Shown: positions 43,041 to 52,405, numbered from the stretch's first letter. The stretch is DNA of 64,000 bases from Azospirillum halopraeferens DSM 3675 (GCF_000429625.1 NZ_KE386927.1:175160-239159); one strand, 5' to 3'. Translations and numbers: made by a program. Notes: generated from the sequence alone by a model not told the origin.

Positions 43041-43739
43041 TTAATCAACACCCATCAATCGCATCATTCTGATATCTCCAAAAATATCGCACAACAGTAA
43101 GTCACCTGAAATCACATTTACGCTTCCACACCTGCATGAGTTTTTGTTCTCTTGAACATCGAGCCCCTTAAGCATCCTTAAAACTTCACTCCACCCCCAA
43201 TCACCAAGGGGTCTACTAGCCATGTTGTCGTAAATCAGAATATCACAGGCTGAAACTCTATCAAATTCGCCGCTTGCAAGTTTGCTAAACTTACGAATCG
43301 CTGCTTTGTTGACTGCTTCAACCCATAACTTGTTTATGTATGATCCGACATTGTGCTTCTCCGGACAGTCGGGAAGCAATCCATTTGGAAGCGGGATTAT
43401 TACGTCATTGTCTACATCGTTTAGCCATTTCTGATAAGCGTTCGTTGTTGCTTCGGTAACCTCAATACCCTGAATGCTTGCTTCTGTCGGCAAGCGATTC
43501 GGAAACATAAGCAAATAGTCCGGAGACTCAGATGCCATAATTTCGATTGGGTAATCCAGAAGATTGCCGCTTGCCAGTGTTAAGATATATCGACGCAAGC
43601 ACCAGTCTTCTTTTTGCCATTGCTTCCTCGTCCCTTTTTTTCGTGACGGGACAGTAAGACCAATGCTCGCAAGAGCCGGTTCAACCTCCTCCTTAGTTCG
43701 GATAGATATCCGTTCCCATGGTCTAGGTTTCCGGCTCAC
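43041..43739 (-). CDS. AT-rich hypothetical gene inserted in the glt locus
   Basis: 232 residues. GTG start, GGGAG 8 nt upstream, 12 nt after the gltD stop, so probably read through from gltD. Base composition is far more AT-rich than anything else here and codon use differs (AAA, ATA, TTA, AGA), implying recent acquisition. A segment around residues 70-100, SPDYLLMFPNRLP then IQGIEVTEAT, resembles the PD...ExK strands of restriction-type nucleases, although Thr replaces the Lys. Two Cys (CRCGS) lie near the end. Function unknown. Confidence 0.75.
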   Translation of the reverse strand: MSRKPRPWERISIRTKEEVEPALASIGLTVPSRKKGTRKQWQKEDWCLRRYILTLASGNLLDYPIEIMASESPDYLLMFPNRLPTEASIQGIEVTEATTNAYQKWLNDVDNDVIIPLPNGLLPDCPEKHNVGSYINKLWVEAVNKAAIRKFSKLASGEFDRVSACDILIYDNMASRPLGDWGWSEVLRMLKGLDVQENKNSCRCGSVNVISGDLLLCDIFGDIRMMRLMGVD

Positions 43740-43751
43740 GCGTTATACTCC

Positions 43752-45206
43752 CTACTCCGCCGCCACCGCCAGGATGCCGGCGGCGGTCTTCGCCTTGATG
43801 TAGCGGTGCATGGACTCCGCCGCGTCGCGGCCGTCGCGGATGGCCCACACCACCAGGCTGGCGCCGCGGACGATGTCGCCGGCGGCGAACACGCCGTCGA
43901 CGCTGGTCATGCGGGTGCGCGGGTCGGTGGTGACGGTGCCCCAGCGGGTCACCTTCAGGTCCGGCTCGCCGAACAGGCCGGGCAGGTCCTCGGGCTCGAA
44001 GCCCAGCGCCTTGATCACCAGGTCGGCGGGGATCTCGAACCCGGACCCCTCCATCACCTGCGGGGTCTGGCGGCCGGTGGCGTCGGCCACGCCCAGGTGG
44101 ATGCGCACGGCGCGCACCGCCTTCACCGTGCCCTGGCCGAGGAACGCCTCGGGTGCCGCCTGCCAGACGAACTCCACGCCCTCCTCCTCGGCGTGCGCCA
44201 CCTCGCGCTGCGAGCCCGGCATGTTCTTGCGGTCGCGGCGGTAGAGGCACTTCACCGAGGTGGCGCCCTGGCGCACGGCGGTGCGCACGCAGTCCATGGC
44301 GGTGTCGCCGCCGCCGACCACGACCACGCTCTTGCCCGCGGCGTTCAGCGAGCCGTCCGTGAACTCCGGCACGTCGTCGCCCAGGTCGACGCGGTTCGAC
44401 GCGGTGAGGTACGAGAGCGCCGGCACGATGTTGCCGAGGTCGGCGCCCGGCGCCTCCATGTCGCGCGCCTTGTAGACGCCGGTGGCGATCAGCACGGCGG
44501 CGTGGCGGCGGCGCAGCTCGGCCAGCGAGGCGTCGCGGCCCACCTCGAAATTGCAGTGGAAGACCACGCCGGCGTCGGCCAGCAGCCGGTGGCGGCGGGC
44601 GACCACGTCCTTCTCCAGCTTGAAACCGGGGATGCCGTAGACCAGCAGGCCGCCGACGCGGTCGTAGCGGTCGTAGACATGCACCTCGTAGCCCTTGGCG
44701 CGCAGCTCCTCGGCGGCGGCCAGGCCGCCCGGGCCGGCACCGATGACGCCGACGGACGCCCCCAGCTCCCGCACCGGGGTGCGCGGCTTCACCCAGCCCT
44801 TTTCCCAGGCGGTGTCGGTGATGTAGCGCTCCACCGAGCCGATGGTGACGGCGCCGTGGGTCGACTGCTCGATCACGCAGTTGCCCTCGCACAGGCGGTC
44901 CTGGGGGCAGATGCGGCCGCAGATCTCGGGAAAATTGTTGGTGGCCTGGGAGACCTCGTACGCCTCCTCCAGCCGGTCCTCGGCGGTCAGCTTCAGCCAG
45001 TCGGGGATGTTGTTCTGCACCGGGCAGTGGACCTGACAGAAGGGAACGCCGCACTGGGAGCAGCGGTTTGCCTGTTCGGTCGCGCGCTCGTCGGTGAAGC
45101 GGGCGTAAATCTCGCGGAAGTCCCGGCGGCGCTCGTCGGCGGTGCGCTTGTCGGGCATGCGCTGCGTGGTGTGCACGAAGCCCAGCATCTTCTGCTTTTG
45201 CGCCAT
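43752..45206 (-). CDS. gltD: Glutamate synthase (NADPH) small subunit
   Basis: 484 residues from MAQKQKMLGF, with GAGGAG 8 nt upstream. N-terminal Cys sets for two low-potential 4Fe-4S clusters: NRCSQCGVPFCQVHC and CGRICPQDRLCEGNC. FAD site VIGAGPGGLAAAEELRAKG; NADPH site VVVVGGGDTAMDCV; C-terminal FAD contact GVFAAGDIVRGASLVVWAI. It passes electrons from NADPH to the large subunit. First gene of a minus-strand run ending in gltB. Confidence 0.98.
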   Translation of the reverse strand: MAQKQKMLGFVHTTQRMPDKRTADERRRDFREIYARFTDERATEQANRCSQCGVPFCQVHCPVQNNIPDWLKLTAEDRLEEAYEVSQATNNFPEICGRICPQDRLCEGNCVIEQSTHGAVTIGSVERYITDTAWEKGWVKPRTPVRELGASVGVIGAGPGGLAAAEELRAKGYEVHVYDRYDRVGGLLVYGIPGFKLEKDVVARRHRLLADAGVVFHCNFEVGRDASLAELRRRHAAVLIATGVYKARDMEAPGADLGNIVPALSYLTASNRVDLGDDVPEFTDGSLNAAGKSVVVVGGGDTAMDCVRTAVRQGATSVKCLYRRDRKNMPGSQREVAHAEEEGVEFVWQAAPEAFLGQGTVKAVRAVRIHLGVADATGRQTPQVMEGSGFEIPADLVIKALGFEPEDLPGLFGEPDLKVTRWGTVTTDPRTRMTSVDGVFAAGDIVRGASLVVWAIRDGRDAAESMHRYIKAKTAAGILAVAAE

Positions 45207-45573
45207 CTCGCCAACTCCTCGGTCGTGGCCCGCACCGGGCGGGTCTGCATGCGGGCGCGGCCGGTGCCGCCGCCGCAGGGTCAGGGAAAGGCCGCACCGG
45301 GGCACGGCCACGCCGTGTCATATAACGCAACGCCGGGAGGCTTGCGAGCAAAAAAATGCCGATAGGTCACAATGACTGACCGAACCGTGACAATGGGTCT
45401 CAACACCCGGCGGCACCCGCGACCGATTGCCGCCGCATTGCGAAAAATTTAGTCCCAAACCGGACCTATCGCGCTCTTCGGTGGCATCCCCCATGGCCCG
45501 TCGCCAAATCGATAGTGCGCTGCTATAAGCCCCCCGTCCCGCCGCATCCCCGCCACTCTCCAGCAAAGACGCC
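45207..45573. other. Divergent control region gltD / uppP
   Basis: 367 bp without a credible gene. Near the middle are two copies of GTSACAATG (45366-45374 and 45387-45395) exactly 21 bp apart, two helical turns, likely a regulator site. The uppP side has TATAAG at 45524-45529 with TCGCCA 17 bp upstream, a possible promoter. Confidence 0.5.
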
Positions 45574-46374
45574 ATGGCAGAACAGCTCCTGCAAGCCGCC
45601 CTTCTCGGGATCGTCGAGGGATTGACCGAGTTCATCCCCGTCTCCTCCACCGGGCACCTGATCCTGGTGATCGAGATCCTCGGCTTCGCCGGCCCGCCCG
45701 GCAGGGTCTTCGAGGTGGCGATCCAGCTCGGCGCGATCCTCGCCGTGTGCCTCATCTACTTCGGCCGGCTGTGGCGGGTCACCATGGGCCTCGGCGGCGG
45801 CGACCCGCGGGCCTGGCGGTTCGTCCTCGCCATCCTGCTGGGCTTCCTGCCCGCGGCGGTGCTGGGCGTGCTGCTGCACGGCTTCATCAAGGCCGTGCTG
45901 TTCCACCCCACCGTGGTGTGCGTCGCCCTCATTCTCGGCGGAATCGCCATCCTGGTGATCGAGCGCTTCCTGTCGCACCCCCGCTATCACGAGATCGAGC
46001 GGTTCCCGGCAAGCCTGGCCCTGAAGATCGGCCTGTTCCAGAGCATCGCCATGATCCCCGGCGTGTCGCGCTCCGGCGCCACCATCCTGGGTGCCCTGCT
46101 GATGGGCGTGGACCGCCGCACCGCCGCGGAGTTCTCGTTCTTCCTGGCGATCCCCACCATGCTGGGGGCCACCGTGCTGGATCTCTACAAGAACTGGGAG
46201 CATCTGAACACCGACGACGCCCTGCTGATCGGCGTCGGCTTCGTCACCGCCTTCCTGGCCGCCGCGGTGGTGGTGCGCACGCTGGTGGACTTCGTCGGCC
46301 GCTACGGCTTTGCGCCCTTCGGCTGGTACCGCATCGCGCTGGGCTCGCTGATGCTGGCGTTCCTGTATCTCTGA
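45574..46374 (+). CDS. uppP: Undecaprenyl-diphosphatase UppP
   Basis: 266 residues, about eight membrane helices. It dephosphorylates undecaprenyl diphosphate to recycle the lipid carrier of cell-wall synthesis; loss raises bacitracin sensitivity. Both signature motifs are present: EGLTEFIPVSSTGHLIL near residue 15 and MIPGVSRSGATILGALLMG near residue 160. Divergent from gltD. No operon partner downstream. Confidence 0.97.
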   Translation: MAEQLLQAALLGIVEGLTEFIPVSSTGHLILVIEILGFAGPPGRVFEVAIQLGAILAVCLIYFGRLWRVTMGLGGGDPRAWRFVLAILLGFLPAAVLGVLLHGFIKAVLFHPTVVCVALILGGIAILVIERFLSHPRYHEIERFPASLALKIGLFQSIAMIPGVSRSGATILGALLMGVDRRTAAEFSFFLAIPTMLGATVLDLYKNWEHLNTDDALLIGVGFVTAFLAAAVVVRTLVDFVGRYGFAPFGWYRIALGSLMLAFLYL

Positions 46375-46445
46375 CACGGCCGGAAAAAAGATCCGTTCCG
46401 TTGGTCGGCATCAGTCCGATGCCGACGGTATGATGCCGGGAGGCG

Positions 46446-46740
46446 TCACAGCGGCACGTTGCGGTAGATGTCCGTGACGGCCAACGTGACGCTCACCGCG
46501 TCCAGAGTGAGCGTGTCGCCGGCGCCGAGCACCGCGGCCGCGGATCGCCGCGGCCTCGCTCTCCACCGGGACAATCTCGCACACCGACTCGAAGGCGCCG
46601 TAGAAGGGCAGCTTCGCCAGCGTCTCGCCCCGGTTGGACGGCAAGAGGATCTCGATCACCGCCACCGGCTCGACCGGCGCGCCGCGTTCCGGCGGGCGGC
46701 AGGTCACGGCACCGTCGGCGGTGCCCCGGGTGTGGTGGCG
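46446..46740 (-). pseudogene. Decayed Uma2-family endonuclease gene
   Basis: Remnant of the C-terminal half of an Uma2 (DUF820) protein. One frame reads VAVIEILLPSNRGETLAKLPFYGAFESV, the family's ExxS/K region; a frameshift then moves the homology to another frame ending DTLTLDAVSVTLAV, TDIYRNVPL and stop at 46446. Neither frame has a sensible N-terminus. An intact relative occurs at 58654-59196. Confidence 0.65.
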
Positions 46741-46807
46741 CAGCGACCGGCCGGCGGGATGAGGAAGGCCGCGGGGCGCCCGCGCGATCGGACGCCCTGG
46801 CGCTGCC

Positions 46808-47794
46808 TCACTCCGGGTACCGCTGGCGCAGTTCGACCGGGTTGGACATAGGCGAGCGGCCGCCGACGATGAAGCGGAACAGGTAGGTGGGCAGGATCAC
46901 CTCCAGCGCCGTCGGCGTCACGCCCAGTTCCTTCAGCCCCGGCGCGTCGGCGGCGACGACGTTGTCGTGCCGCAGCATCTCCACCTGATCGCGGGTCAGC
47001 AGCGGCGCCCCCAGCGGCACCTTCTCCAGGATGCCGCCCAGCGTCCCGGCGGCACCCCACGGCACCGGCACCAGCAGCCGCTTGCGGCGGATCTCGCCCA
47101 GCATGCGCTCCATGAGCTGGCGGAAGGTGTAGACGCCCGGCCCGCCCAGCTCGTAGGTGCGGCCTGCGGCGTCGTCGGCCGTCAGCGCGCCGACGATGGC
47201 ATCGGCCACGTCGCCCACATAGACCGGCTGGAAGCGCGTCTTGCCGCCGCCGATCAGCGGCAGCACCGGCGACACCTGCGCCATGGCGGCGAAGCGGTTG
47301 AAGAACTGGTCCTCGGGGCCGAAGACGATGGAGGGGCGCAGGATCGTCGCCTCGGGGAACGCCTCCAGCACCGCCGCCTCGCCGGCCGCCTTGGAGCGGG
47401 CGTAGCCGGCCGCCCCCCTGGCGTCGGCGCCGATGGCCGAGATGTGCACCAGCCGCTGCACGCCCGCCGCCTTGGCCAGGCGGGCGATGCGGGCCGGGCC
47501 GTCGACGTGGACGGTGCGGAAGGTCCAGGGCTCGCGCTCGTACAGCGTGCCGGTCAGGTTGACCACAAGGTCGGCGCCCTTCAGCGCCAGCGCCACCGAC
47601 TCGTCCTTGCGGATGTCGCAGGCGATGGGAACGATCTGGCCGACCGCGCCCGCCGTCTTCAGGAAGTTGGCGCCGGCGGGCCGGCGGACGGCCACGCGGA
47701 TGACGGCGCCGGTGCGCGCCAGGCGGCGGATCAGGTGCCGGCCGATGAACCCCGAGCCACCGAACACCGTGACGATCTTGTTGCGATAGGACAT
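46808..47794 (-). CDS. NDUFA9-like NAD(P)-binding protein (complex I accessory family)
   Basis: 328 residues, extended short-chain dehydrogenase fold. N-terminal Rossmann motif VTVFGGSGFIGRHLIRRLA; LVNLTGTLYEREPWTF and VHISAIGADARGAAGYARSKAAGE (atypical active site with Tyr-x3-Lys-like YARSK). The C-terminal half (VPWGAAGTLGGILEKVPLGAPLLTRDQVEMLRHDNVV) is typical of the NDUFA9 family seen in alphaproteobacteria, where it is an accessory of respiratory complex I. Convergent with nothing; ends near the Uma2 relic. Confidence 0.9.
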   Translation of the reverse strand: MSYRNKIVTVFGGSGFIGRHLIRRLARTGAVIRVAVRRPAGANFLKTAGAVGQIVPIACDIRKDESVALALKGADLVVNLTGTLYEREPWTFRTVHVDGPARIARLAKAAGVQRLVHISAIGADARGAAGYARSKAAGEAAVLEAFPEATILRPSIVFGPEDQFFNRFAAMAQVSPVLPLIGGGKTRFQPVYVGDVADAIVGALTADDAAGRTYELGGPGVYTFRQLMERMLGEIRRKRLLVPVPWGAAGTLGGILEKVPLGAPLLTRDQVEMLRHDNVVAADAPGLKELGVTPTALEVILPTYLFRFIVGGRSPMSNPVELRQRYPE

Positions 47795-47979
47795 CGACCT
47801 TCTCCCGTGCCGATCCAGACCAGAAACCGTGAACCGCCGTCGCCGCCGGCCGGTGGCTGCTTATAGCCAAAGCCATCCGCCGGGGCCAGCCCGCGGCGCG
47901 GTGGTGCGGCGATTTCCGCCACCCGGAAACCGCCGGCACGAACCCGGCGCGGGAAAATGCGACGGTGCAAAAAAGGGCG

Positions 47980-48008
47980 TTGACAGCCACCCCCGGCGGC
48001 GATACATA
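47980..48008 (+). promoter_or_regulatory. Sigma-70 promoter of tRNA-Leu
   Basis: TTGACA (47980-47985) and TACATA (48003-48008), 17-bp spacer, ending 15 nt before the tRNA. Confidence 0.75.
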
Positions 48009-48023
48009 AGCGGCCCACCGAGA

Positions 48024-48110
48024 GCCCAGGTGGCGGAATTGGTAGACGCGCAGGTTTCAGGTACCTGTGGCAGAAATGTCGTGGAAGTTCGAGTCTTCTC
48101 CTGGGCACCA
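48024..48110 (+). tRNA. tRNA-Leu (anticodon CAG)
   Basis: 87 nt. Acceptor GCCCAGG pairs with CCTGGGC, followed by discriminator A and an encoded CCA. The anticodon stem CAGGT/ACCTG encloses TTCAGGT, giving anticodon CAG (reads CUG). A long variable arm and TTCGAGTC T-loop fit tRNA-Leu. Confidence 0.95.
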
Positions 48111-48229
48111 TCTCTTCTATCCGGCCGCGCCGCGTGCTAGGCCCTCCCGATGGGGAGGGAAGTGCACCGCGGCGTTCGTCGTTTCCGGGGCTTGCGGCCG
48201 GGGCCCGTGTTGATGCGGGGAGGGCGGCG

Positions 48230-48856
48230 ATGCCCATCGAGTTGCACGAGGGCGACCTGCCCGACGGGCTGGATCTCACGGCCGGCGCGCGCGACGGCGC
48301 CGTGGCCATCGACACCGAAACCATGGGCCTGAACCCGGCGCGCGACCGGCTCTGCCTGGTGCAGCTCAGCGCCGGCGACGGCACCGTCCATCTGGTGCAG
48401 TTCCGCCGCGGCGTCTACGACGCCCCCAACCTGACGCGCCTGCTGACCGATCCCGGCGTGGTGAAGCTGTTCCACTTCGCCCGCTTCGACCTGGCGGTGA
48501 TGCGGGCCTTCCTCGGCGTCACCTGCCAGCCGGTCTATTGCACCAAGGTCGCCGCCAAGCTGGTGCGCACCTTCACCGACAAGCACGGGCTGAAGGACCT
48601 GTGCAAGGACCTGCTGGGGGTGGAGCTGTCCAAGCAGCAGCAGTCGTCCGACTGGGGTGCGGCGGACCTGACGCCGGACCAGATGCGCTACGCCGCGTCC
48701 GACGTGCTGCACCTGCACGACCTGCGGGCGAAGCTCGACGCGCTGCTGGCGCGCGAGGAGCGCACGGAGCTGGCCGACGCCTGCTTCCGCTTCCTGCCGG
48801 CGCGCGCCGCCCTCGACCTCGGCGGCTGGGACGAGCCGGACATACTGGCGCACTGA
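48230..48856 (+). CDS. rnd: Ribonuclease D-like 3'-5' exonuclease
   Basis: 208 residues from MPIELHEGDL behind GGGGAGGG. DEDDy exonuclease: AIDTETMGLNPARDRLCLVQ (Asp-x-Glu), LFHFARFDLAVM (Asp), and MRYAASDVLHLHDL (Tyr and Asp). It lacks the C-terminal HRDC domains of E. coli RNase D, the short alphaproteobacterial form. It trims tRNA 3' ends; a tRNA gene lies just upstream. First gene of the rnd-kdsD-lpt run. Confidence 0.92.
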   Translation: MPIELHEGDLPDGLDLTAGARDGAVAIDTETMGLNPARDRLCLVQLSAGDGTVHLVQFRRGVYDAPNLTRLLTDPGVVKLFHFARFDLAVMRAFLGVTCQPVYCTKVAAKLVRTFTDKHGLKDLCKDLLGVELSKQQQSSDWGAADLTPDQMRYAASDVLHLHDLRAKLDALLAREERTELADACFRFLPARAALDLGGWDEPDILAH

Positions 48857-48973
48857 TCCATCGGGCACCGGGCACGGTTTGACCGGCGCCCCTCCGGTCG
48901 GCATACTGCCGCCCGGCGATCCGCATCCGCACGCCGGGTGCGGCGACACATACGAACGGCACGGGATGCAGCC

Positions 48974-50014
48974 TTGACCAGCCTGATCGACCGCCGCCCC
49001 GCCGCTGAGCCCGAGGACGCGCTCACCGCCCCGGCGGCACCCGCCGCCCCCGATCGCGACCGCCTCAGCGCCACCCGCGTGCTGCGCATGGAGGCCGAGG
49101 CGCTGATCACCCTGGCCGAGGGGCTGGACGGCACCTTCGTCGCCGCACTCGACCGGCTGGCCGGCATCGCCGGCCGCATCGTCGTCACCGGCATGGGCAA
49201 GAGCGGCCACGTGGCGCGCAAGATCGCGGCGACCCTGGCCTCCACCGGCACGCCCGCCCTGTTCGTCCACCCCGGCGAAGCCAGCCACGGCGACCTCGGC
49301 ATGATCGCCCGCACCGACGCGGTGATCGCCCTGTCCAACTCGGGCGAGACGCACGAACTCAGCGACATCATCGCCTACACCCGCCGCTTCGCCATCCCCC
49401 TGATCGGGGTGACGCGGCGCCCCGGCTCGTCGCTGGCGGAGCAGGCGGACGTGGCGCTGGTGCTGCCCTCGGCCCCGGAGGCGTGCCCGCTGGGGCTTGC
49501 CCCCACCACCTCCACTACCATGATGCTGGCGCTGGGCGACGCCATCGCCATCGCGCTGCTGGAGCGGCGCGGCTTCTCGGCGTCGGATTTCCACCAGCTC
49601 CACCCCGGCGGCCAGCTCGGGCGGGCGCTGCTGACGGTGCAGGACCTGATGCACAAGGGTGCCGACGTGCCCCTGTGCACCACCGAGACGCCGTTGTCCG
49701 AGGTCATCCTGGAGATGACGCGCAAGCGGCTGGGCTGCGTCGGCATCACCGACGCCGCCGGCCGGCTGGTGGGGATCATCACCGACGGCGACCTGCGCCG
49801 CCATCTGGAGCCGGCCCTGTTGTCACAGCGTGCCGGCGACATCATGTCGGAGAGTCCCAAGACCATCCGCCCCAAGGCCCTGGCCGCCGAGGCGGTGCGT
49901 GTGATGAGCGATCGGCAGATCACCACGCTGTTCGTGCTGGACGTCGAGAGCCCCTCCGGCCGTCCGGTCGGCGTGGTGCACATTCACGACTGCCTGCGCG
50001 CCGGCGTGGTCTGA
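48974..50014 (+). CDS. kdsD: Arabinose-5-phosphate isomerase KdsD/KpsF
   Basis: 346 residues if translation begins at TTG 48974 (GGGA 8 nt upstream); a GTG at 48938 is the other option. SIS isomerase domain: VVTGMGKSGHVARKIAATLA, FVHPGEASHGDLGMI, ALSNSGETHEL, HPGGQLGR; two CBS domains follow (VILEMTRKRLGCVGITDAAG, VGIITDGDLRRHLE). It converts ribulose-5-P to arabinose-5-P for Kdo of lipopolysaccharide. The lptCAB genes follow at 21 nt. Confidence 0.94.
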   Translation: MTSLIDRRPAAEPEDALTAPAAPAAPDRDRLSATRVLRMEAEALITLAEGLDGTFVAALDRLAGIAGRIVVTGMGKSGHVARKIAATLASTGTPALFVHPGEASHGDLGMIARTDAVIALSNSGETHELSDIIAYTRRFAIPLIGVTRRPGSSLAEQADVALVLPSAPEACPLGLAPTTSTTMMLALGDAIAIALLERRGFSASDFHQLHPGGQLGRALLTVQDLMHKGADVPLCTTETPLSEVILEMTRKRLGCVGITDAAGRLVGIITDGDLRRHLEPALLSQRAGDIMSESPKTIRPKALAAEAVRVMSDRQITTLFVLDVESPSGRPVGVVHIHDCLRAGVV

Positions 50015-50035
50015 GGCGGAAACGGGAGGTCGAGC

Positions 50036-50692
50036 ATGGCCCGGCAGCAGTCCAACGCCAACGCGCACCCCAACACCGACGTGCACCGGCGGCGCGCCAC
50101 GCGCCCGGCCAGCCACGCCCGCAGCCGGCTGGTCGCCCTGCTGAAGGTGGCGCTGCCGGCGCTGGCGCTGATGATGCTGGCGCTGATCGCCGCCTGGCCG
50201 TCGCTGACCGAGCCGCCGCAGCCCCGCATCGACGCCGACAACGGGCAGCTGGAGATGATCCGGCCGCGCTATTTCAGCGCCGACGAGAAGAACCAGCCCT
50301 TCTCGGTGATCGCCGACCGGGCCGAGCGGTCGGAGCTGGAGCCCGACGTGGTCGTGCTCGACCAGCCCGAGGCGGAGATGACCGAGCTGGACGGCACCTG
50401 GGTGACCCTGCGCTCCGACCGCGGCTGGTACGATCAGCACACCGGCATCCTGAAGATGCGCGGCGCCGTGCGGGTGATGCGCGACGATGGCAACGAGTTC
50501 ACCACCGACGAAGCCTTCGCCGACGTCAAAGCCGGCACGGCCTGGGGCGACGTCTCGGTCGCCGGCCAGGGGCCGCAGGGGGTCATCCTGGCGGAAGGCT
50601 TCCGCATGACCGACCGCGGCAAGAACGTGGTCTTCATCAACCAGTCCAAGGCCAGCGTCCAGTCGGCCGAGTCGGGCGGAGGAAAGCGGTGA
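50036..50692 (+). CDS. lptC: LPS export protein LptC
   Basis: 218 residues. One N-terminal membrane anchor (LLKVALPALALMMLALIAAW, about 36-56) and a periplasmic beta-jellyroll (LEMIRPRYFSADEKNQPFSV, WVTLRSDRGWYDQHTGILKM, DVKAGTAWGDVSVAGQGPQG). It accepts LPS from LptBFG and passes it to LptA. Its stop overlaps the GTG of lptA (GTGA). Confidence 0.93.
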   Translation: MARQQSNANAHPNTDVHRRRATRPASHARSRLVALLKVALPALALMMLALIAAWPSLTEPPQPRIDADNGQLEMIRPRYFSADEKNQPFSVIADRAERSELEPDVVVLDQPEAEMTELDGTWVTLRSDRGWYDQHTGILKMRGAVRVMRDDGNEFTTDEAFADVKAGTAWGDVSVAGQGPQGVILAEGFRMTDRGKNVVFINQSKASVQSAESGGGKR

Positions 50693-51558
50693 CCCTGACC
50701 AATTCCCGCCGGCCGGTGCGGTCGGCCGCACCCGCGGTCGCGGTGGCGCTGGCGTTCGGCCTGTGGGGGCTGGCCGCCGGGCCGGCCGCGGCGCAGCTCG
50801 TGCCCGACGGGGCCGACGGCCTGCCGGTGGCCATCGACGCCGACCAGGCCATCGAATGGCACCAGGACCGCAAGGCCTACGTGGCCCGCGGCCGCGCCTC
50901 GGCCGAGCGGGGCGGCACGACGGTGCACGGCGACGTGCTGACCGCCTACTACCGCGAGATTCCGGGGAAGGGGAACGAGGTCTTCCAGCTCGTCGCCAAC
51001 GGCAACGTGCGGATCGTCGGGCCGGGTCGACAGGTGCTCGGCGGCCAGGCCATCTACGACGCCGACCGCCGCGTTCTGGTGGTCACCGGCGGCAACCTGC
51101 GCCTGGTGACGTCCGATCACCTCGTCACCGCCGAGGACAGCCTGGAGTATTACGAGGACCGCGGCCTGGCGGTGGCGCGCGGCAACGCCGTGGCGGTGCG
51201 CGGCGACGACCGCATGCGGGCCGACGTGCTGGTTGGCCTGCTGGTCGGCGGTGCCGACGGCGCCACGCGCCTGAACCGCATCGACGGGTCGGGCAGCGTC
51301 GTCATCACCACCCCGACCGACGTGGCGCGGTCGGAGAAGCTGATCTATTCCGCCGCCGACGAGGTGGCGGTGCTGCTGGGCAACGTGCGGCTCACCCGCG
51401 GCGACAACCAGTTGAACGGCGAGGCCGCCGAGATGAACATGCGGACCCGCATCAACCGGGTCATCTCCGGGCGCGAGGGCGCCGGGCGCGTCAGGGGCCT
51501 GCTCATCCCCGGCTCCGAACCGACCGGCGCGCCGGCCGGTTCGGGGACGGCGCGGTGA
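50689..51558 (+). CDS. lptA: LPS transport periplasmic protein LptA
   Basis: 289 residues. GTG start overlapping the lptC stop by 4 nt with GGAGG upstream. Signal peptide through AAGPAAAQL. OstA-type repeats: PVAIDADQAIEWHQDRKAYV, TVHGDVLTAYYREIPGKGNE, HLVTAEDSLEYYEDRGLAVA, ARSEKLIYSAADEVAVLLGN. Forms the periplasmic bridge for LPS. Longer than E. coli LptA through an N-terminal extension and a Pro/Gly tail. Confidence 0.93.
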   Translation: MTLTNSRRPVRSAAPAVAVALAFGLWGLAAGPAAAQLVPDGADGLPVAIDADQAIEWHQDRKAYVARGRASAERGGTTVHGDVLTAYYREIPGKGNEVFQLVANGNVRIVGPGRQVLGGQAIYDADRRVLVVTGGNLRLVTSDHLVTAEDSLEYYEDRGLAVARGNAVAVRGDDRMRADVLVGLLVGGADGATRLNRIDGSGSVVITTPTDVARSEKLIYSAADEVAVLLGNVRLTRGDNQLNGEAAEMNMRTRINRVISGREGAGRVRGLLIPGSEPTGAPAGSGTAR

Positions 51559-51578
51559 GACGGACCGCACCGCCGCCC

Positions 51579-52379
51579 ATGGCCATCGATCTCGATCCGC
51601 GGGCGGCCGCGCCCGCCGACAGGGACAGCGGTGTCCCGGAGGAGCGGACCCCGCCGGCCGAAGGGCTGGTGGCGCTCAACCTGGGCAAGTCGTTCAAGCG
51701 GCGACCGGTGGTGCGCGACGTCTCGGTCAGCGTCCGGCGCGGCGAGGCGGTGGGGCTGCTGGGCCCCAACGGTGCGGGCAAGACCACCTGCTTCTACATG
51801 ATCACCGGCCTGATCACCGCCGACGTGGGGTCCATCCTGCTGGACGGGCAGGACATCACCGGCCTGCCCATGTACCGGCGCGCGCGCCTGGGCATCGGCT
51901 ACCTGCCGCAGGAATCCTCGATCTTCCGCGGCATGACGGTGGAGAACAACATCCGCGCCGTGCTGGAGGTGGTGGAGACCGACCGCGACGCCCGCGAGGC
52001 GATGCTGGACGAGCTGCTGGCCGAATTCTCCATCACCCACCTGCGCCGCGCCCCGGCGCTGGCCCTTTCGGGCGGCGAGCGGCGGCGCGTGGAGATCGCC
52101 CGCGCGCTGGCCTCGCAGCCCCACTTCATCCTGCTGGACGAGCCGCTGGCCGGCATCGACCCCATCGCCGTCAGCGACATCCGCGAGCTGGTCGGCCACC
52201 TGCGCGACCGCGGCATCGGGGTGCTGATCACCGATCACAACGTGAGAGAAACGTTGGACCTCGTCGATCGGGCATACATTTTGCACGATGGTGTGGTACT
52301 AATGGAGGGCGACCCGCAGGAGATCGTGGCGCACGAGGATGTGCGCCGGGTTTACCTGGGGGACCGCTTCAGTCTTTAG
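51579..52379 (+). CDS. lptB: LPS export ABC transporter ATPase LptB
   Basis: 266 residues from ATG 51579; a GTG at 51555 overlapping the lptA stop (GTGA) is an alternative. Walker A GPNGAGKTTCFYMITG, Q-loop YLPQESSIFRGMTVENN, signature LSGGERRRVEIARALA, Walker B FILLDEPLAGIDP, His-switch TDHN. It powers extraction of LPS from the inner membrane with LptFG, not in this window. N-terminal 30 residues before the ABC core are poorly conserved. Confidence 0.95.
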   Translation: MAIDLDPRAAAPADRDSGVPEERTPPAEGLVALNLGKSFKRRPVVRDVSVSVRRGEAVGLLGPNGAGKTTCFYMITGLITADVGSILLDGQDITGLPMYRRARLGIGYLPQESSIFRGMTVENNIRAVLEVVETDRDAREAMLDELLAEFSITHLRRAPALALSGGERRRVEIARALASQPHFILLDEPLAGIDPIAVSDIRELVGHLRDRGIGVLITDHNVRETLDLVDRAYILHDGVVLMEGDPQEIVAHEDVRRVYLGDRFSL

Positions 52380-52405
52380 ACCCTCCAGCACACCACCGCA
52401 GGCTC

